DNA of 64,000 nucleotides from assembly GCA_951799425.1 (NCBI GenBank), contig OX637395.1, positions 11,820,451-11,884,450 of the forward strand, given 5' to 3'. Each line of letters starts with the position of its first letter. The stretch's first letter is position 1. Below the pieces are notes generated by a model that worked only from the letters and a program-made list of their open reading frames with translations, had not been told where the DNA came from and did no database searches. Positions 31,756-43,586 of the stretch are shown piece by piece. Both the position numbers and the translations under genes were made by a program. This stretch comes from Ilex aquifolium. Its lineage: Eukaryota > Streptophyta > Magnoliopsida > Aquifoliales > Aquifoliaceae.

Positions 31756-33129
31756 GTTATTTGTTTGCTTTTCTCATTCTTGTATCAAACTCCTTTGTCA
31801 ATATTCTTTCCCTCAAGCAAAAATAATATCCTTGTTCAAGTTTCTCATACCATATCACTCTTACTCCCATTACAATTAGGCATGTCCAAATCTGCAGTCC
31901 GTTAGCCTACTAATTCAGTCAACATAATAAACCAAAGCATGGGTAGATAACTTCATTATTTAAAAAAATATCCCGCCTGAAACAAAAAAAAAAAAAAAGA
32001 GATATCGACTCCGAATGCATATCCTTGTGTGACCTACAATACTAAGCAATCAATTAAACATCAAATGTTATAAAACATAAACTCTAAACTCTCAATTTTT
32101 TACTGCCAAACACAACCTAAACTATTCTTTTTCTTACTTTTTTGTTTTATGTTTGTTCTTTTATCTTTTTTTGGATATTTTCTTTATAAACACAAAAGAA
32201 AGAGTAAAAAATTCAGAATTTTTCTTACTATCATATCTCTAAATTTTCATAGAGAACAAATGGTAAGTATACCAATGATAATTACATTTCAAAAACAAAA
32301 AGCATTAGGTAATCAACATTATGGCAAAAAAAAAATGACATAATAAGAGATTCATTTGAGCATCAGGTTGAATTGGGGCTTCTATAATCGATGAAGAATT
32401 AAAAAAAAAATCACTAGTTTAAATTTCTATTAGAACAAAAGCGAATTGATTCATTTTTAAGTGGGGTTGATAGGTAAAGGTTATTCACTTAAGCATAGAA
32501 TTTTTGGTGAAAGATCACAACCACAGTACATGCATCTGACATGTGGGATTGCCAAAATAAATAATGAGCCAAACCAAAAAAAAAACGCTTGTATGAGAAA
32601 CATAATCCACACTCTCTAAAATAGAGAACAATACCAAACTCGTACTAAATTCCACAAAATCCAGACAAATAAATCCGTGAAACTTATAGGAATAATGAAA
32701 AAGTAATACAAACCAAGCTAGAGACAATGATAGAGTAAAGAGAGAATATATATACACATGTGTATCCATATCAGAAATCCCGTAATTGGAAAATCCTATG
32801 ATCAACGATGAAAAACAGTCACTACAACCCAATACCCATGTCAATCTCAACTAACGCATGATATCAAAAAATGTAAACCCCCACTTGTTCATCCTAATAT
32901 AGTGATGTAATTACTTGATATTGATTATAAGTGATGACGTAGGAATGAAGTGAGAATGAATAAACTATGCATGTATTGATTATAGAAAAAGATAAAATAT
33001 ATGGAGAATCTTGAACTTTCGAGATGGTCACTCAAAGGAGAAATGAATTTAGTAAAGTTTTAAGTATATTTATAGTAGAATAACATCAAAAGTAGATCCG
33101 AAAGGTCGAGAAACCTTGGAATAGGTGAT
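31756..33129. other. No gene seen
   Basis: AT-rich intergenic sequence with A-runs at 31983-31999 and 32400-32411. Short frames only, no domains and no clear element borders. Confidence 0.55.
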
Positions 33130-33873
33130 ATGATGTGCATTGCAAGTTAAAAAATATTCCGAAGTTAAAATGTATTTTTGGAAAAATTTGGGTAGAATGA
33201 AATTTGACACTATCTTAGTATTTAGGCCATAACTTATTATTCTGATGTTCGATTGACCTAAAAATTTTAAAGTAGAAACTAGACTTCCGGGGCTATAAAA
33301 GTATATTTCACTAAAATTTCGTGAATCTGCTTCGAACTAGGTCAACATTGAGCCACAAGTCAGGGACAAAGAGTTACCACCGTTTGAACGGTGCTGTGTC
33401 GTTCGAACGGTGCTTTTGACGATATGAATACACACCATTTGAACGCAAATTCTGCATTTGAACGCCCATGTGGGGTTGGGGAATTCCAGAGAGTTTACAC
33501 CGTTCAAACGCATAAGAATTGTTCGAACGGTGCCTCTAACGATATGAGCGAGCATTCGAATGCATGACAGCCTTTCGAACGCATGTGTAGGTATTGCTGC
33601 CTCTGTTCGAATGCAAGACAACCATTCGAATGCACCTCCCTGGTCAGTTTAGCGTGTTTTCTTTGATTTTAGGGTCCTATAAATACCTAAGGATGCCTTT
33701 TGGGGACTATTTTAACTATTGTCCATCCTAATAAACTCTAGATAGTTGAAAGAAGGTAGAAGAGGAAGAAAGGGGAGGATTTTCTCTTCAGGAATGGATC
33801 AAACATGTTAGAACTACACACAAACGACGGATTAAAGGTATGAGATTTTTCTTAAGTTCTTATTGAGACTTAG
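33130..33873 (+). repeat. LTR of family X, U3 part, with TTCGAACG array and TATA box
   Basis: The stretch 33130-33330 (for example TTCCGAAGTTAAAATGTATT, ACTAGACTTCCGGGGCTA, TTTCACTAAAATTT) is homologous to the minus strand of 61350-61150. At 33381-33634 the motif TTCGAACG and near-copies (TTTGAACG, TTCGAATG) occur about ten times. TATAAATA at 33678-33685 follows, then a leader. The order conserved block, motif array, TATA box identifies an LTR U3 in plus orientation. The left border is not found. A solo LTR interrupts it at 33874. Confidence 0.6.
33678..33685 (+). promoter_or_regulatory. TATA box of LTR family X
   Basis: CCTATAAATACC, 44 bp after the last copy of the TTCGAACG-type motif. Confidence 0.6.
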
Positions 33874-35261
33874 TGTAACGCCCTGGTTTCCCGGACCCGT
33901 TACTTGATTAAATCAATCGATCAATAATAAACCACAAATAAATCTTCGAGTACAGGGCCAGAGCTCTAATTGCCTCAATAAATTTATAATCACAATTTTG
34001 ATATCTAAATACCAATAAAAATAATCTCCTCAATATAAAAACGAATCTGTTCAAATTATACATCACCCCAATAAACCCAAAAAATTAAAATTATATCAAG
34101 ATTCGTCCGTTTTCGATTCTTCAAATATCAATTCTGGTCCTTCCCTCCGAGATAATCCTGAAAAATATTAAAGGTGAGGAAGTATACAATATGATAGGAA
34201 ACAATATGCTCAACGAGAAAAAAAAATATGAATGATCAAATACCAAATAATTCAATCGATAGACAATCATAGATAAAAGAATCAAGAATCCAATTCGATA
34301 ACTCACATAACTCAATTTCTATCAAACATAGCCTCATATTTGGGTCCTCTTGGTGACATGACAAGTGAAACTTGGGCATTTAAAATCCATACTCATATCG
34401 AACCATTACACCCCTCAGGGCTGTAATCGCAATCGCACCCCGCAGGGCTATAATCACATTTCACCCATTTATGCCCTCAAGTACACTTCATACATGTACC
34501 AATCAATCCCAAAGTATTTAGCCCATCGTACAGGTCAACCGATAACATTGATTGAATTTCGTATTAATAAGAATAATCAATAGGAATACAAATTTCAGAT
34601 AATGAAAGGACACTCTTTGCAAAGAGATTTAAAATACAGGAGCATATTGTATACTACCCCGTACCTCACGATTATTAATAACTTCAATATATAAGAAATT
34701 CGAAGTACCCCGATCAAGATACTTCAATTTGGTAATATTCGAAACTAAAATTCACTATTTAATTTTTTTTGACCGTGAAATCTCATAAATTTCTCTCTAT
34801 TTTCATCTCTTTCTCTTCCTTCCTCTCTCTCTCTCTCTCTTTCTTCTTCTTTTTTTCCTCATGCTTGCTCATTGTCTGAAAGGCTATTTATAGCCAATAT
34901 GTTGCTTGGTCTCCAAGGCTTTTGACGTCACTTGTTGGTGTCATTTGGTGATGCATACATTGCATCACAAGACACTTGTCAAAATTTCTTTTTTTTTTTT
35001 TTTCCCTAAATCTTAACATGACACTTGTTCATAAGATTTGTATATTAACACTTTAAACATTTAATTTTTAAAGTGTTATCCAACTCGAAACGTGACCTAC
35101 AATATAGTTATTTGACTCATTTTCACACTAGAAATTTATATTTCAAATCCATTTATTTATTTGAATTTAAAAAAAAAAAAATAACTCTCAATTATATAAA
35201 ATCATAATTAACGACCTAATTATCAAGTTAGCAATTAATTTTTTTTTTACGGGTTATCACA
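33874..35261 (-). mobile_element. Solo LTR with 5-bp target duplication
   Basis: A 1,388-bp element starting TGTAACGCCC on the plus strand and ending GGGTTATCACA. It is flanked by the perfect duplication CTTAG (33869-33873 and 35262-35266). On the minus strand it reads TGTGATAACCCG...GGGCGTTACA with a TATA box in CTATAAATAGCC (about 34884-34895), so its transcription would run leftwards. A TC microsatellite lies at 34821-34841. No coding sequence, hence a solo LTR left by recombination. It sits inside the family X LTR. Its termini resemble those of the solo LTR at 45910-48357. Confidence 0.82.
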
Positions 35262-37208
35262 CTTAGAGTATTATTTATGTATGTTTTGAATCTTCTTGAT
35301 TACTATATTTTAAATAATTGTCCGTTCTTGATTTCTTTTTGATTAACATGTGAATTTAAACAAGATACATGTCTAGAGTTCAAGGAATATTGTTCTTAGA
35401 TTTTCAAAACCACAATTTTTCCTAAATACATGTCTATTGTGAAAGACCTATTGATTCTTAAATTCTAAGTTTCTATTATTGGATAAATTAGGTTTTCAAT
35501 TAACTATTCGTTCTTGTTCAGAGAAATTGTAGTTTTTGACAAAGCCCTAATCGAAATTATAAAAGTTTTCTCGATATGATCTCTCGCATATTTTTATCCC
35601 ATTACTTTTGTATATTAAAATTGTGAAACTTGTGCTACATTAATTTTGATGGAAATCGTGATTAGTGGAATATATTTTTTAATAAATATGTGGTTTCTTA
35701 TCTCTGTATGGTTTGGGTGTGATGGACTTGAATTGCCTTCGAAAGCTACTGTAGAGTGTTAGATGTTAGTCTATCTCAATGGGGTGAGATGATTTCCTAA
35801 CACATGTAGTTAATTGTTGTTTGTAAGAGCAACCACTATTGTTCACGTAGGTTCGAGGTTGAGGAATGATACACCTTTTTTGGGAAAGATTCGTCAATGC
35901 TGTGAGAGACGGTATACGCTCTTCCTAAAGTGGTTTGTGATGCCAGGGAATAATTGAGATTGTTATGTTTGTGTTTGGTGAACGAGGTAGAATCATTATG
36001 TAGATTCCTGATAAGCAACCAACATACATGAGAATATGTGATTGTGCTATTGGGTTATTATTTGACTATTTTAATTTCCTGCATGTTTATTCCTATCATT
36101 GATTTATTATATTCTGTACACTTGAGATCATTATAATTGTCATGGTTTACTCTCAAAAAGTTATATACTTAATTTTTCAAAAGAGATTTGCCTTCTTTTT
36201 ACTGTTTTTAAAACTTTGTTTTGGATTTGAGAGAGATTTCCTATGAGCTCACCCCCTACAATCATAGATTTACAGATTTTGACATATAAGAGAATGTTGA
36301 TGTGGATGAGCATGTTGACTACGAGGCGGTGGATAATTAATTAAGATGTGGACCCTGTCTTAGAGGAATAGAGTTATTTTATTTTTAGGTTTAGAGTTTG
36401 AGAGATTTCTATGAAACAATATTTCATAAATCCAAAACAAAGGGAACACCACAACAGATCATAGGCGTATGGGTTGATTAGTTGTCGTGTTTTTATGTCG
36501 TGATAGGATTTCCTTCATCGTGGAGCAGGCAAACTTCTTTGCTTCCAGGCACTTCTCTCGATGAAATCATAGTTGAGGGATGATTATGGTTGAAGATTAG
36601 GGATTAGCCAAACAGGAAATTCAAAACAAAAATAATTTAGAATTAATTTTAGAATTAGCCATCTGGTACTGGCACACAAGCTTGTAGGGTAAAATGAATG
36701 AAACAAATGGCTTTGAATGGCCTGTCCACACTCCACAACACCGAACCCCCTTCCCCTAAAAAAAAATCAATTAAAACTCTGTATATTCTTCAACCAATAT
36801 GCTTACAAAAACCCAAAAAGAACAAACTATTCCAATTGTAAACTATTTAACTGAAAAAGATGAAAAGTTTTAGAACGAGACCTGGGTGGTTTCACTTTCA
36901 TCCTCCTGATAAGTTTTGAATACTTATCATCCATCTATATAAATTTTTAAAACAACCATTAAATAGAAGGATTATTAAAAACCCACAAAAATTGCAATTA
37001 GACTTGTATCTACGAAAAAAGAAAAGATGTTACATTGATACTACAACAAGAGAACTCATTCACCTACCCAAACAGTAACATGCACTATTACATGCTACAT
37101 AGTTCAATTTTGTGACAACCAAGAAAGAAGAAGGGATAATGGAAGGAGAAATGAAAGCTTCAACAGTCGCATCTGTATCTGTGTTTTGACATTGATGAAT
37201 GACTTTTG
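35262..37208 (+). other. Continuation of family X LTR and unassigned sequence
   Basis: After the solo LTR the family X LTR resumes. GAGCTCACCCCCTACAATCATAG (36246-36268) corresponds to the CTCATCCC...GCAG region in the 59.7-kb copy. No gene. The right end was not found; from about 36600 I see nothing recognisable. Confidence 0.4.
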
Positions 37209-37605
37209 AAGCTATGAAGCTTTTATTAAGAGAGAAAATAGGGAGAGAGAGAGAGAGAGAGAAAGTAACGGTTGAGAAGCAATTTAGACGTTGATTAGGT
37301 TTAGTCTGGTATTACTCTGAAAGATATGGATGACATAGTTGTATTATTAGTAAGAGAGAAAATAGGGAGAACGGGAGAGAGAGTAATGGTTGAGAAGCAA
37401 TTCAAGAGGTTAATTAGGTTTAGTGTGGCATTTTCTCTGAAGAATAAGGATGATATAGTTGGATTATTAGTGAGAGAGAAAATTGGGAGAGAGGGAGAAA
37501 GAGTAAAAGCGGAGAAGCAATTCAAGAGGTTGATTCGGTTTAGTGTGTCATTTACTCTGAAGGATAAGGATGACATAGTTGTATTATTAAAGGGCAAAGG
37601 TGAAA
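37209..37605. repeat. Three-unit 120-bp tandem repeat, open in frame
   Basis: GATGACATAGTTGTATTATTA recurs at 37329, 37449 (GATGATATAGTTGGATTATTA) and 37569, exactly 120 bp apart, with the GAGAAGCAATT(C/T)A(A/G)A and TTTAGTGTG(G/T)CAT blocks in between. The first unit is less complete and starts with a GA microsatellite (37243-37261). Because 120 is a multiple of three, the plus frame repeats VREKIGREGERV and EKQFKRLIRFSV-type peptides without stops. I do not recognise a protein family; it may be non-coding. Confidence 0.75.
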
Positions 37606-37621
37606 AAAAAGTTTTTCAAGT

Positions 37622-37796
37622 ATGCTAGTATTTTAAAGTAGTATAGATAATAAGACATAAAACTAGAGAATGAAGAGAAACAGTATGAGAAAGGCAGAAA
37701 GTAGTCAAAAAACTTACCTTGCCTCTCACTATCAATTGGTATTTATAGTTATCTAATAAAACACAAAAGACTAGTATAATAATAATACTCTCAACA
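37622..37796 (-). repeat. Copia 3' LTR (minus strand, lower end uncertain)
   Basis: On the minus strand TGTTGAGAGTATTATTATTA starts directly after the purine tract CTTGAGGGGAG (37797-37807) that ends a copia pol. CTATAAATACC at about 37740 is a TATA box. The lower border is a guess (a CA at 37622); a longer LTR running into the 120-bp repeats is possible. Confidence 0.5.
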
Positions 37797-38594
37797 CTCC
37801 CCTCAAGCTGGAGTATATATACTTTTTAATCCAAGCTTGGAATAAATCGTTGTGAGACGAGTGCGACTCAATGCTTTGGTGAACATATCAGATTTCACAA
37901 ATAGTATTGAAATATCTCAATCCAATATTTTGTCTCGAATAAAGTGACAGTCAACTTCAATATGTTTGGTTCTCTCATGGAATACGAGATTAACAGCAAT
38001 ATGAATAGTTGTCTGATTGTCACAGAATAGTTGTAAGGGAAGCTGGACTGGAAAACCTTTCTCTTAAAGAAAATGTCGTAACTATGTCAACTCACTTGTG
38101 GTATGTGACATCGCCCTATACTTAGCCTCGACACTGGACCATGTTACTACTATTTGTTTCTTACTTTTCCATGTAACCATGTTACATCCCAAGAATGTAC
38201 AATATCTAGTGGTTGATCTTCAATTCGAGGGAGAGCCAGCCCAATCAGCATCTATAAAATCTTCCACTCTAAGATGTACATTAGTTCAATACAATAATCA
38301 AAGTCCAGAAGCATGTTTAAGGTATTGAAAAATGCGGATGACTGCATCCCAATGTGGTATTCTCAGGCATCCTATAAACTGACTCAAAACATTAATTGCA
38401 TATGTAATATCTGGTCGGGTAATAGTGAGATAATTTAGCTTTCCAACCAACTTACGATACCAACCTAGATTTTCAAACAAAAAGCTATCATTCATCAACA
38501 ACTTCTGATTCAGATGCATAGGAATATCAATTGGTCTACCACCTAATAAACATGTTTCTACTAGCATGTCGAGTACATACTTTCGTTGAGACAA
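37797..38594 (-). pseudogene. Copia RT end and RNase H (minus strand)
   Basis: Minus-strand frames give SQRKYVLDMLVETCLLGGRP, WYRKLVGKLNYLTITRPDI and SQFIGCLRIPHWDAVIRIFQ (RT end), then RNase [61 protein letters not shown] and DMFTKALSR. Three stops interrupt. It ends at the purine tract before the LTR. Part of the long copia element that extends to about 49083. Confidence 0.88.
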
Positions 38595-39940
38595 ACAAAT
38601 TCCCTACTTAGACCTGACAGCTTCAATACCTAAGAAGTACCTGAGTTTGCCAAGGTCTTTAGTATAGAATCAGTCCTGGAGGAAGACTTTCAACTTTACA
38701 ATACCCTCAGAGTCATCACCAGTAATTGCAATATCATCGACATAAACAACTAGTATAATGTATCTAGAATTAGTATGCCTGTGAAAAATAGAATGGTCTG
38801 TCTAACATCTAAGAAGACTAAACTCTAAAACTGCCTCTGAAAACTTAGCAAACCATACCTTCGGTGACTTCTTTAAATCATACAAAGATTTTTTAGCCTA
38901 CAAACACGCTTATGATACTCTCTCTGAGCAGCAAACTCAGGTGGCTACTCCATGTAGACTTCCTCAGCTAAGTCGCCATGCAGAAAAACATTTTTCACAT
39001 CTAACTGAAACAAAGGCCAATGAAGATTAGTAGCGAAAGAAATCATTACACAAACATAATAAATTTTGGCAACAGGAGAAAAGGTTTTCTCATAATCAAT
39101 GCTATAAGTTTGAGTAAATCCCTTAACAACAAGTCTGGCTTTGAGGTGTTCAATAGAACCATCAGGATTAAATTTGACTGTATACACCCACCAACAATAA
39201 ACAAGCCTTTTACCAGGGGGTAAGAGAACAAGATCCCAAATCCCATTATGGTGTAAGACATCCATTTTGCACTTCCATAGCTTTCCTCCAACCCGAATCA
39301 AATATTTCACCCTGTAATGTCTTAGGAATAGAGACAGTAGACAACTGAGAGATAAAACAAGAAAAGGCAGGAAACAATGTATCATAAGAAACAAAATTAG
39401 TAATAGAATGTTGAGTGACACAGGACCGAGTACATTTAGGGAGAGTAATGGGTAAAAAGGCATCAATAACTGGAAGACTAGGATCAAAAGATGTTGAGGA
39501 AGATGGTAGGGGAACCTCAATCAATGATTGTGGATGACGAGAATATACACAGAACGGGTAGGGAAATGACAGAAAGTAAGGGAAGAGGGGGTGGAGGGGA
39601 CTGCACAAAGTCAAGGTCCAAAGGAGGATTAGGAGCTAGGAAATAGGGGTCCGATTCAGTGAAAGTGACATCAGCACTAGTGAAGTATCTGCGGATGATG
39701 GGACTATAGCATTGGTATCCCTTCTGTGTGCACGAATAACCAAAAAAACACATTTTGTAGCATGAGGGGCGACTTTGTCAAATCCTGGACCCAAGTTGTG
39801 AACATAACAAACATAACCAAATACCTTAAAAGGTAAGGAAAATAAAGGAGAATTGGGAAAAAGAACAGAATATGGACTTTGCCCTTATAAGACAGAAGAA
39901 GACATACGATTAATGAGATGACAAGCAGTAAAAACAACAC
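38595..39940 (-). pseudogene. Copia reverse transcriptase (minus strand)
   Basis: Minus-strand frames contain [20 protein letters not shown], then [20 protein letters not shown] and [20 protein letters not shown], then [20 protein letters not shown] and DLAEEVYME. The YVDDI-type catalytic region reads on the minus strand as VVYVDDIAITGDDSEG (about 38710-38755). A proline/serine-rich linker between integrase and RT covers about 39300-39700. Several frameshifts exist (about 39290, 39520 and 39750). Confidence 0.87.
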
Positions 39941-40806
39941 CTCTCAAAAAACATCAAGAAACATGCATCTGAAATAAAAGTGTGCGAGTCGCTTCCAAAC
40001 AACGATTTTTACGGTCTGCTACACTATTTTGTTGTGGGGTGTAGGCATATGATGTTTGATGGACAACGCCAATCTTATGAAGATAAGTAGAAAAGGGGTT
40101 AGATTCGTATTCACGAGCATTATTAAAAATACGAATACGACAACCGCACTGAGTTTTGATTTCCTTACGAAATGTCTAAAATACAGAAAACAATTCAGAA
40201 TGAGCTTTCATAAGAAATAACCAAGTCACACGAAAACAATCATCCACAAATGACACAAAATAAGGATATATATTAGGTGAAATATTCTTTATTGTACCCC
40301 ATATATCAGAATGTACTAACTCAAACGGACTAGACACAAGATTATTGACTCTGGACTGAAATGACACATGGTGATGCTTACTAAGTTGAAAAATTTTATA
40401 AGACACAGATGACACATAACTAAGACTAGAAACTTGACGTTTAAGGTTCTAGAGAAAGGGATAATGAATGTGACAATGCCACTGAAACAGAGATGATGAG
40501 ATCAAAAGTGCTCGATGAGTTGTATCAAGGTCGAAGTAATAGAGACCACTAGCTTCATGTCCCGTACCAATATTCTTCTTCGTCTGGAGATCCTGAAATA
40601 TACAATAAGAAGAATAAAAGGTTACTGAGTAGTTAAGCGAATGAGTAGTCTTGCTAATTGAAAAAAAAAACTAAATAGAACTAAGGAACAAAGAAAACAG
40701 AGGATAAGCACAAATCAAGACTTAATTGAGTAGTTCCCAATCCTGAAACCTTTGAGGACGTACCATTAGAAAGAGTAACACTATGAGGGGGGATAACAGA
40801 ATGATA
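39941..40806 (-). pseudogene. Copia integrase core (minus strand)
   Basis: Minus-strand frame 40176-40415 reads YKIFQLSKHHHVSFQSR, LVSSPFELVHSDIWG (first catalytic D) and VSFVDDCFRVTWLFLMK (second D region). Downstream frames (39940-40170) hold the region with the glutamate, in GVVHQTSYAYTPQQNS-like sequence at about 40030-40065. The zinc-binding N-terminus is only faintly visible at about 40440-40560. The element is cut at 40806/40811 by a non-autonomous gypsy element; the host resumes at 45601. Confidence 0.85.
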
Positions 40807-40811
40807 AGTAG

Positions 40812-41370
40812 TGATGATGCACAAAATTGACTTTGCACACCACTAGTCAAGTAATTTAGAATTAAGTAGTAATTAATGTAGAGAGAGAGACGAGATTTAT
40901 AGTGGTTCGGTCAGTTTGACCTACGTCCACTTTGAAATGGCAGAGAGTTGCCGGTAGTTAATTGATTCCGGTGAACGGAGTGTTACAGATTGGAGAGGAA
41001 GAGGAGATTTATGCTCAGTAGAAGGTGATGCCCCCCAAGTGTTGGTGGGGCTTACATTTTATAGTCATTCTCCAACAGAGTGGAGCTATTAAGTGGCAAA
41101 TATCTGGCTATCCTGGTGGAACTTGCAGATTCTCCTCAACGGGTGTGGCCGTTGAGGAGCTCCCCACAAGACTCGGTCCAAGTTGACTGCTTCCAAGGTG
41201 GTAGAGAAGGTAAGGGTGCTCTCTGGATCTTTGTAGCTAAGCCGAGGCAGCTCCATGGTGCACTTAATTGGGCTTGAGTCTTCATAAGTTTGAGCCTTTA
41301 ATTGCAACTGGGCTTCAGTATGGTTTTGGGCCTTTTCACATAAATTAGGCCATTTGGGCTTGGCCCATCA
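40812..41370 (-). repeat. 3' LTR of the non-autonomous gypsy element
   Basis: TGATGATGCACAAAATTGAC...TTGGCCCATCA. It is nearly identical to 45037-45595; differences seen are ...AGTTAATTG/AGTTTATTG, CTCAGTAG/CTCAATAG and TAGGCC/TAGGTC. The terminal inverted TGATG/CATCA is intact. Confidence 0.93.
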
Positions 41371-41386
41371 TTTGCCCCCCAATGCC
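41371..41386 (-). other. Polypurine tract of the non-autonomous gypsy element
   Basis: Minus strand GGCATTGGGGGGCAAA directly before the 3' LTR start TGATGGGCC. Confidence 0.75.
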
Positions 41387-41539
41387 CCTGTGTCCAAGGA
41401 AACTTGGAAAAGAGGGCATTAGTTTACATCTTGAGTTTTAGGCGGTGGAGACTTCCTTTGCTAGATGACTCTTCCCTTACACGATGCATTTTTGCTTTTG
41501 GGCAGTTTTGGCAAGATCTCCAACCCAAGTGGGCGTGCA

Positions 41540-41765
41540 GGAAATGCGGAGCAGCCCCTTGGGCGTGCAGCAGAGGTGGAGCAGAAGCGGAGCAGCCCCT
41601 TGGTCGTGCAGCTAAGGCGGAGCAGCCCCTTGGGCATGCAGCGGAGGCGGAGCAGCCCCTTGGGCGTGCAGCGGCGGCGGAGCAGCCCCTTGGGCGTGCA
41701 GCGGCGGCGGAGCAGCCCCTTGGGCGTGCAGCGGCGGCGGAGCAGCCCCTTGGGCGTGCAGCCTG
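41540..41765. repeat. 27-bp GC-rich tandem repeat
   Basis: About seven units of GCGGAGCAGCCCCTTGGGCG plus TGCAGCG; the last four are almost identical. The unit is nine codons; the plus frame would give AEQPLGRAA repeats and the minus frame CTPKGLLRR repeats. Neither is expected to be a real protein. Confidence 0.9.
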
Positions 41766-41812
41766 CTGAGACGCTGAGGGTGCTGATCTGGGCGAGCAGC
41801 ACTATTCTGGGA

Positions 41813-42268
41813 GAGCAGAAAATTTTTTTTTTTTTTTTTTCGAAAAAACTTCGGGAGGCCAAAACAGCTGTTTCTGAGACTTTTTTGGACTTTTTACAGC
41901 ATCAATCACAGCCAAAGACTGTGAGTATTGTAGGGCTCGTCGAGAGCTTCGATTTGATATATTATGGGCCCTATTTGGAGTTACGGAGCAGAAGTTACGG
42001 TCAAAACTTCGAGCAGAGAGTTGGGCGAGCGTGTTTGGGCGTCCAGGCAGCTTTTGGGCGAGCACACTGTGTCTTGGGCGAGCAGATACGGTCCTGGGCG
42101 AGCAGGAAATTTTTTTTTTTTTTTTTTTTCAAAAAAACTTCGGGAGGCCAAAACAGCTGTTTCTGAGTCTTTTTTGGACTTTTTACAGCATCAGTCACAG
42201 CCAAAGGCTGTGAGTCTTGTAGAGCTCGTCGAGAGCTTCGATTTGATATATTATAAGCCCCATTTTGA
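41813..42268. repeat. Direct duplication of about 165 bp in the gypsy element
   Basis: Blocks 41813-41976 and 42105-42268 share the T-run, AAAACTTCGGGAGGCCAAAA, ACTTTTTTGGACTTTTTACA and CGTCGAGAGCTTCGATTTGA with a few changes. They are spaced 292 bp apart and separated by GGGCGAGC-rich sequence. Confidence 0.88.
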
Positions 42269-42520
42269 GCACCTTGGGCGAGCCGGAGCTGTCTTGGGCG
42301 AGCCTAGGCTGTCTTGGGCGAGCCTAGGTTGTCTTGGGAGAGCTTGGGACTGCCTTGGGTGCCTTGGGTGAGCATGGGGCTGCCTTGGGCGCCTGAGAGG
42401 TACTGGGCACTTGTGCTGGGCGCCTGGGAGGAGACCTGAGCGCCTAAGGAGGAGACCTGGGCGCCTGAGAGTGTCTGGGCGCCAGGCTTGGGCGCTTGGT
42501 GTGATGGCCTGGGCGCCTGG
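42269..42520. repeat. GGGCGAGCC / GGGCGCC motif repeats
   Basis: TTGGGCGAGCCTAGGCTGTC-type units (42277-42345) grade into GGGCGCCTGGGAGGAGACCT-type units (42415-42520). The GGGCGCC motif also occurs in the 30-bp repeats at 44040-44335. Confidence 0.75.
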
Positions 42521-42944
42521 TGAGCTCCACTGAAATAGGTGGCATGGTGGGCGCCCATGCTTGTACGGATGTAGGCCCCTTGCGAGCGAGTTCTATTTGA
42601 GGTAGGAGGCATTTTGGCGAGGAGGCTTGCGTAGAGGGGAGTGCAAAGGTTGATCTGGGCGACCAGGGCGGCAGACTAGGGCGGTCAGGCAGCTAGGTAG
42701 GCTGATCTAATGTAGTCCCTCGGGTTGCAGACGACCTAAGTTGCAAGGTCCTGCCTAGAGATGACAAAAATAACGTTATTCCAAACATTAAAATATTTAA
42801 CATGATTACCTGGAGAGAGAGGCAGGCTGCTTGCGCGAGAGCAAATGCAGAGTTTAAGGACTGCTCGTAAGAGAGCTACACCTTTTGAGACCGAGCTTTT
42901 GGCGACCCATGAGAGAGTCCTTAAGCTTGAGGTATAGGCTGCAT

Positions 42945-43525
42945 GTTTGAGAACAGTGCAGAGGCAGGTGGGCTGCCTGCTTGAGAGCAGTGCAGAGGTA
43001 GGCTGTCTGTTTAAGAACAGTGCAGAGGTAGGTGGACTGCCTTCTTGAGAGCAGTGCAGAGGTAGGCTGCCTGTTTAAGAACAGTGCAGAGGTAGGTGGA
43101 CTGCCTGCTTGAGAGTAGTGCAGAGGTAGGTTGCCTGCTTGAGAGCAGTGCAGAGGTAGGCTGCCTGTTTAAGAACAGTGCAGAGGTAGGTGGAATACCT
43201 GCTTGAGAGTAGTGCAGAGGTAGACTGCCTGCTTGAGAGCAGTGCAAAGGTAGGTTGCCTGCTTGAGAGCAGTGCAAAGGTAGGCTGCCTGTTTAAGAAC
43301 AGTGCAGACGCCAAACTTTTTTGGCGACCCGCGAGAGAGCCGCTAAGCTGGAGATAGGCTGCCTGTTTGAGAACAGTGCAAAGGTAGACTGCCTGTTTAA
43401 GAACAGTGCAGATGTAGACTGCCTGCTTAAGAGCAGTGCAGAGGCCAAGCTTTTGGCGACCCGCGAAAGAGCCGCTAAGCTGGATATAGGCTGCCTGCTT
43501 AAGAGCAGTGCAGTGCAGAGATAGG
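42945..43525. repeat. 30-bp tandem repeat array
   Basis: About eighteen units of AACAGTGCAGAGGTAGGCTG plus CCTG(T/C)TTAAG, alternating between GTTTAAGAACAGTG and CTTGAGAGCAGTG types, so a higher-order repeat is visible. Interspersed are two copies of TTTTGGCGACCCGCGA(G/A)AGA and GCTAAGCTGGA(G/T)ATAGGCTG (about 43318 and 43451). Confidence 0.9.
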
Positions 43526-43586
43526 TCAAGCTGTTGGTGATTGCGAGATGATTCACCTTGTCTAGACCTGTTGATTTCCTCAGCAG

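Noticed and set aside
41404-42166. Long plus- and minus-strand open frames over the 27-bp repeat, including a 233-codon frame.
   Set aside because: They arise because the repeat unit is a multiple of three. They have no start context, domain or conservation sign, and cross T-runs and duplicated non-coding blocks.
42945-43525. CRISPR-like regular repeats.
   Set aside because: Units are head-to-tail with no unique spacers, lie inside an LTR element of a plant genome, and have no cas genes nearby.
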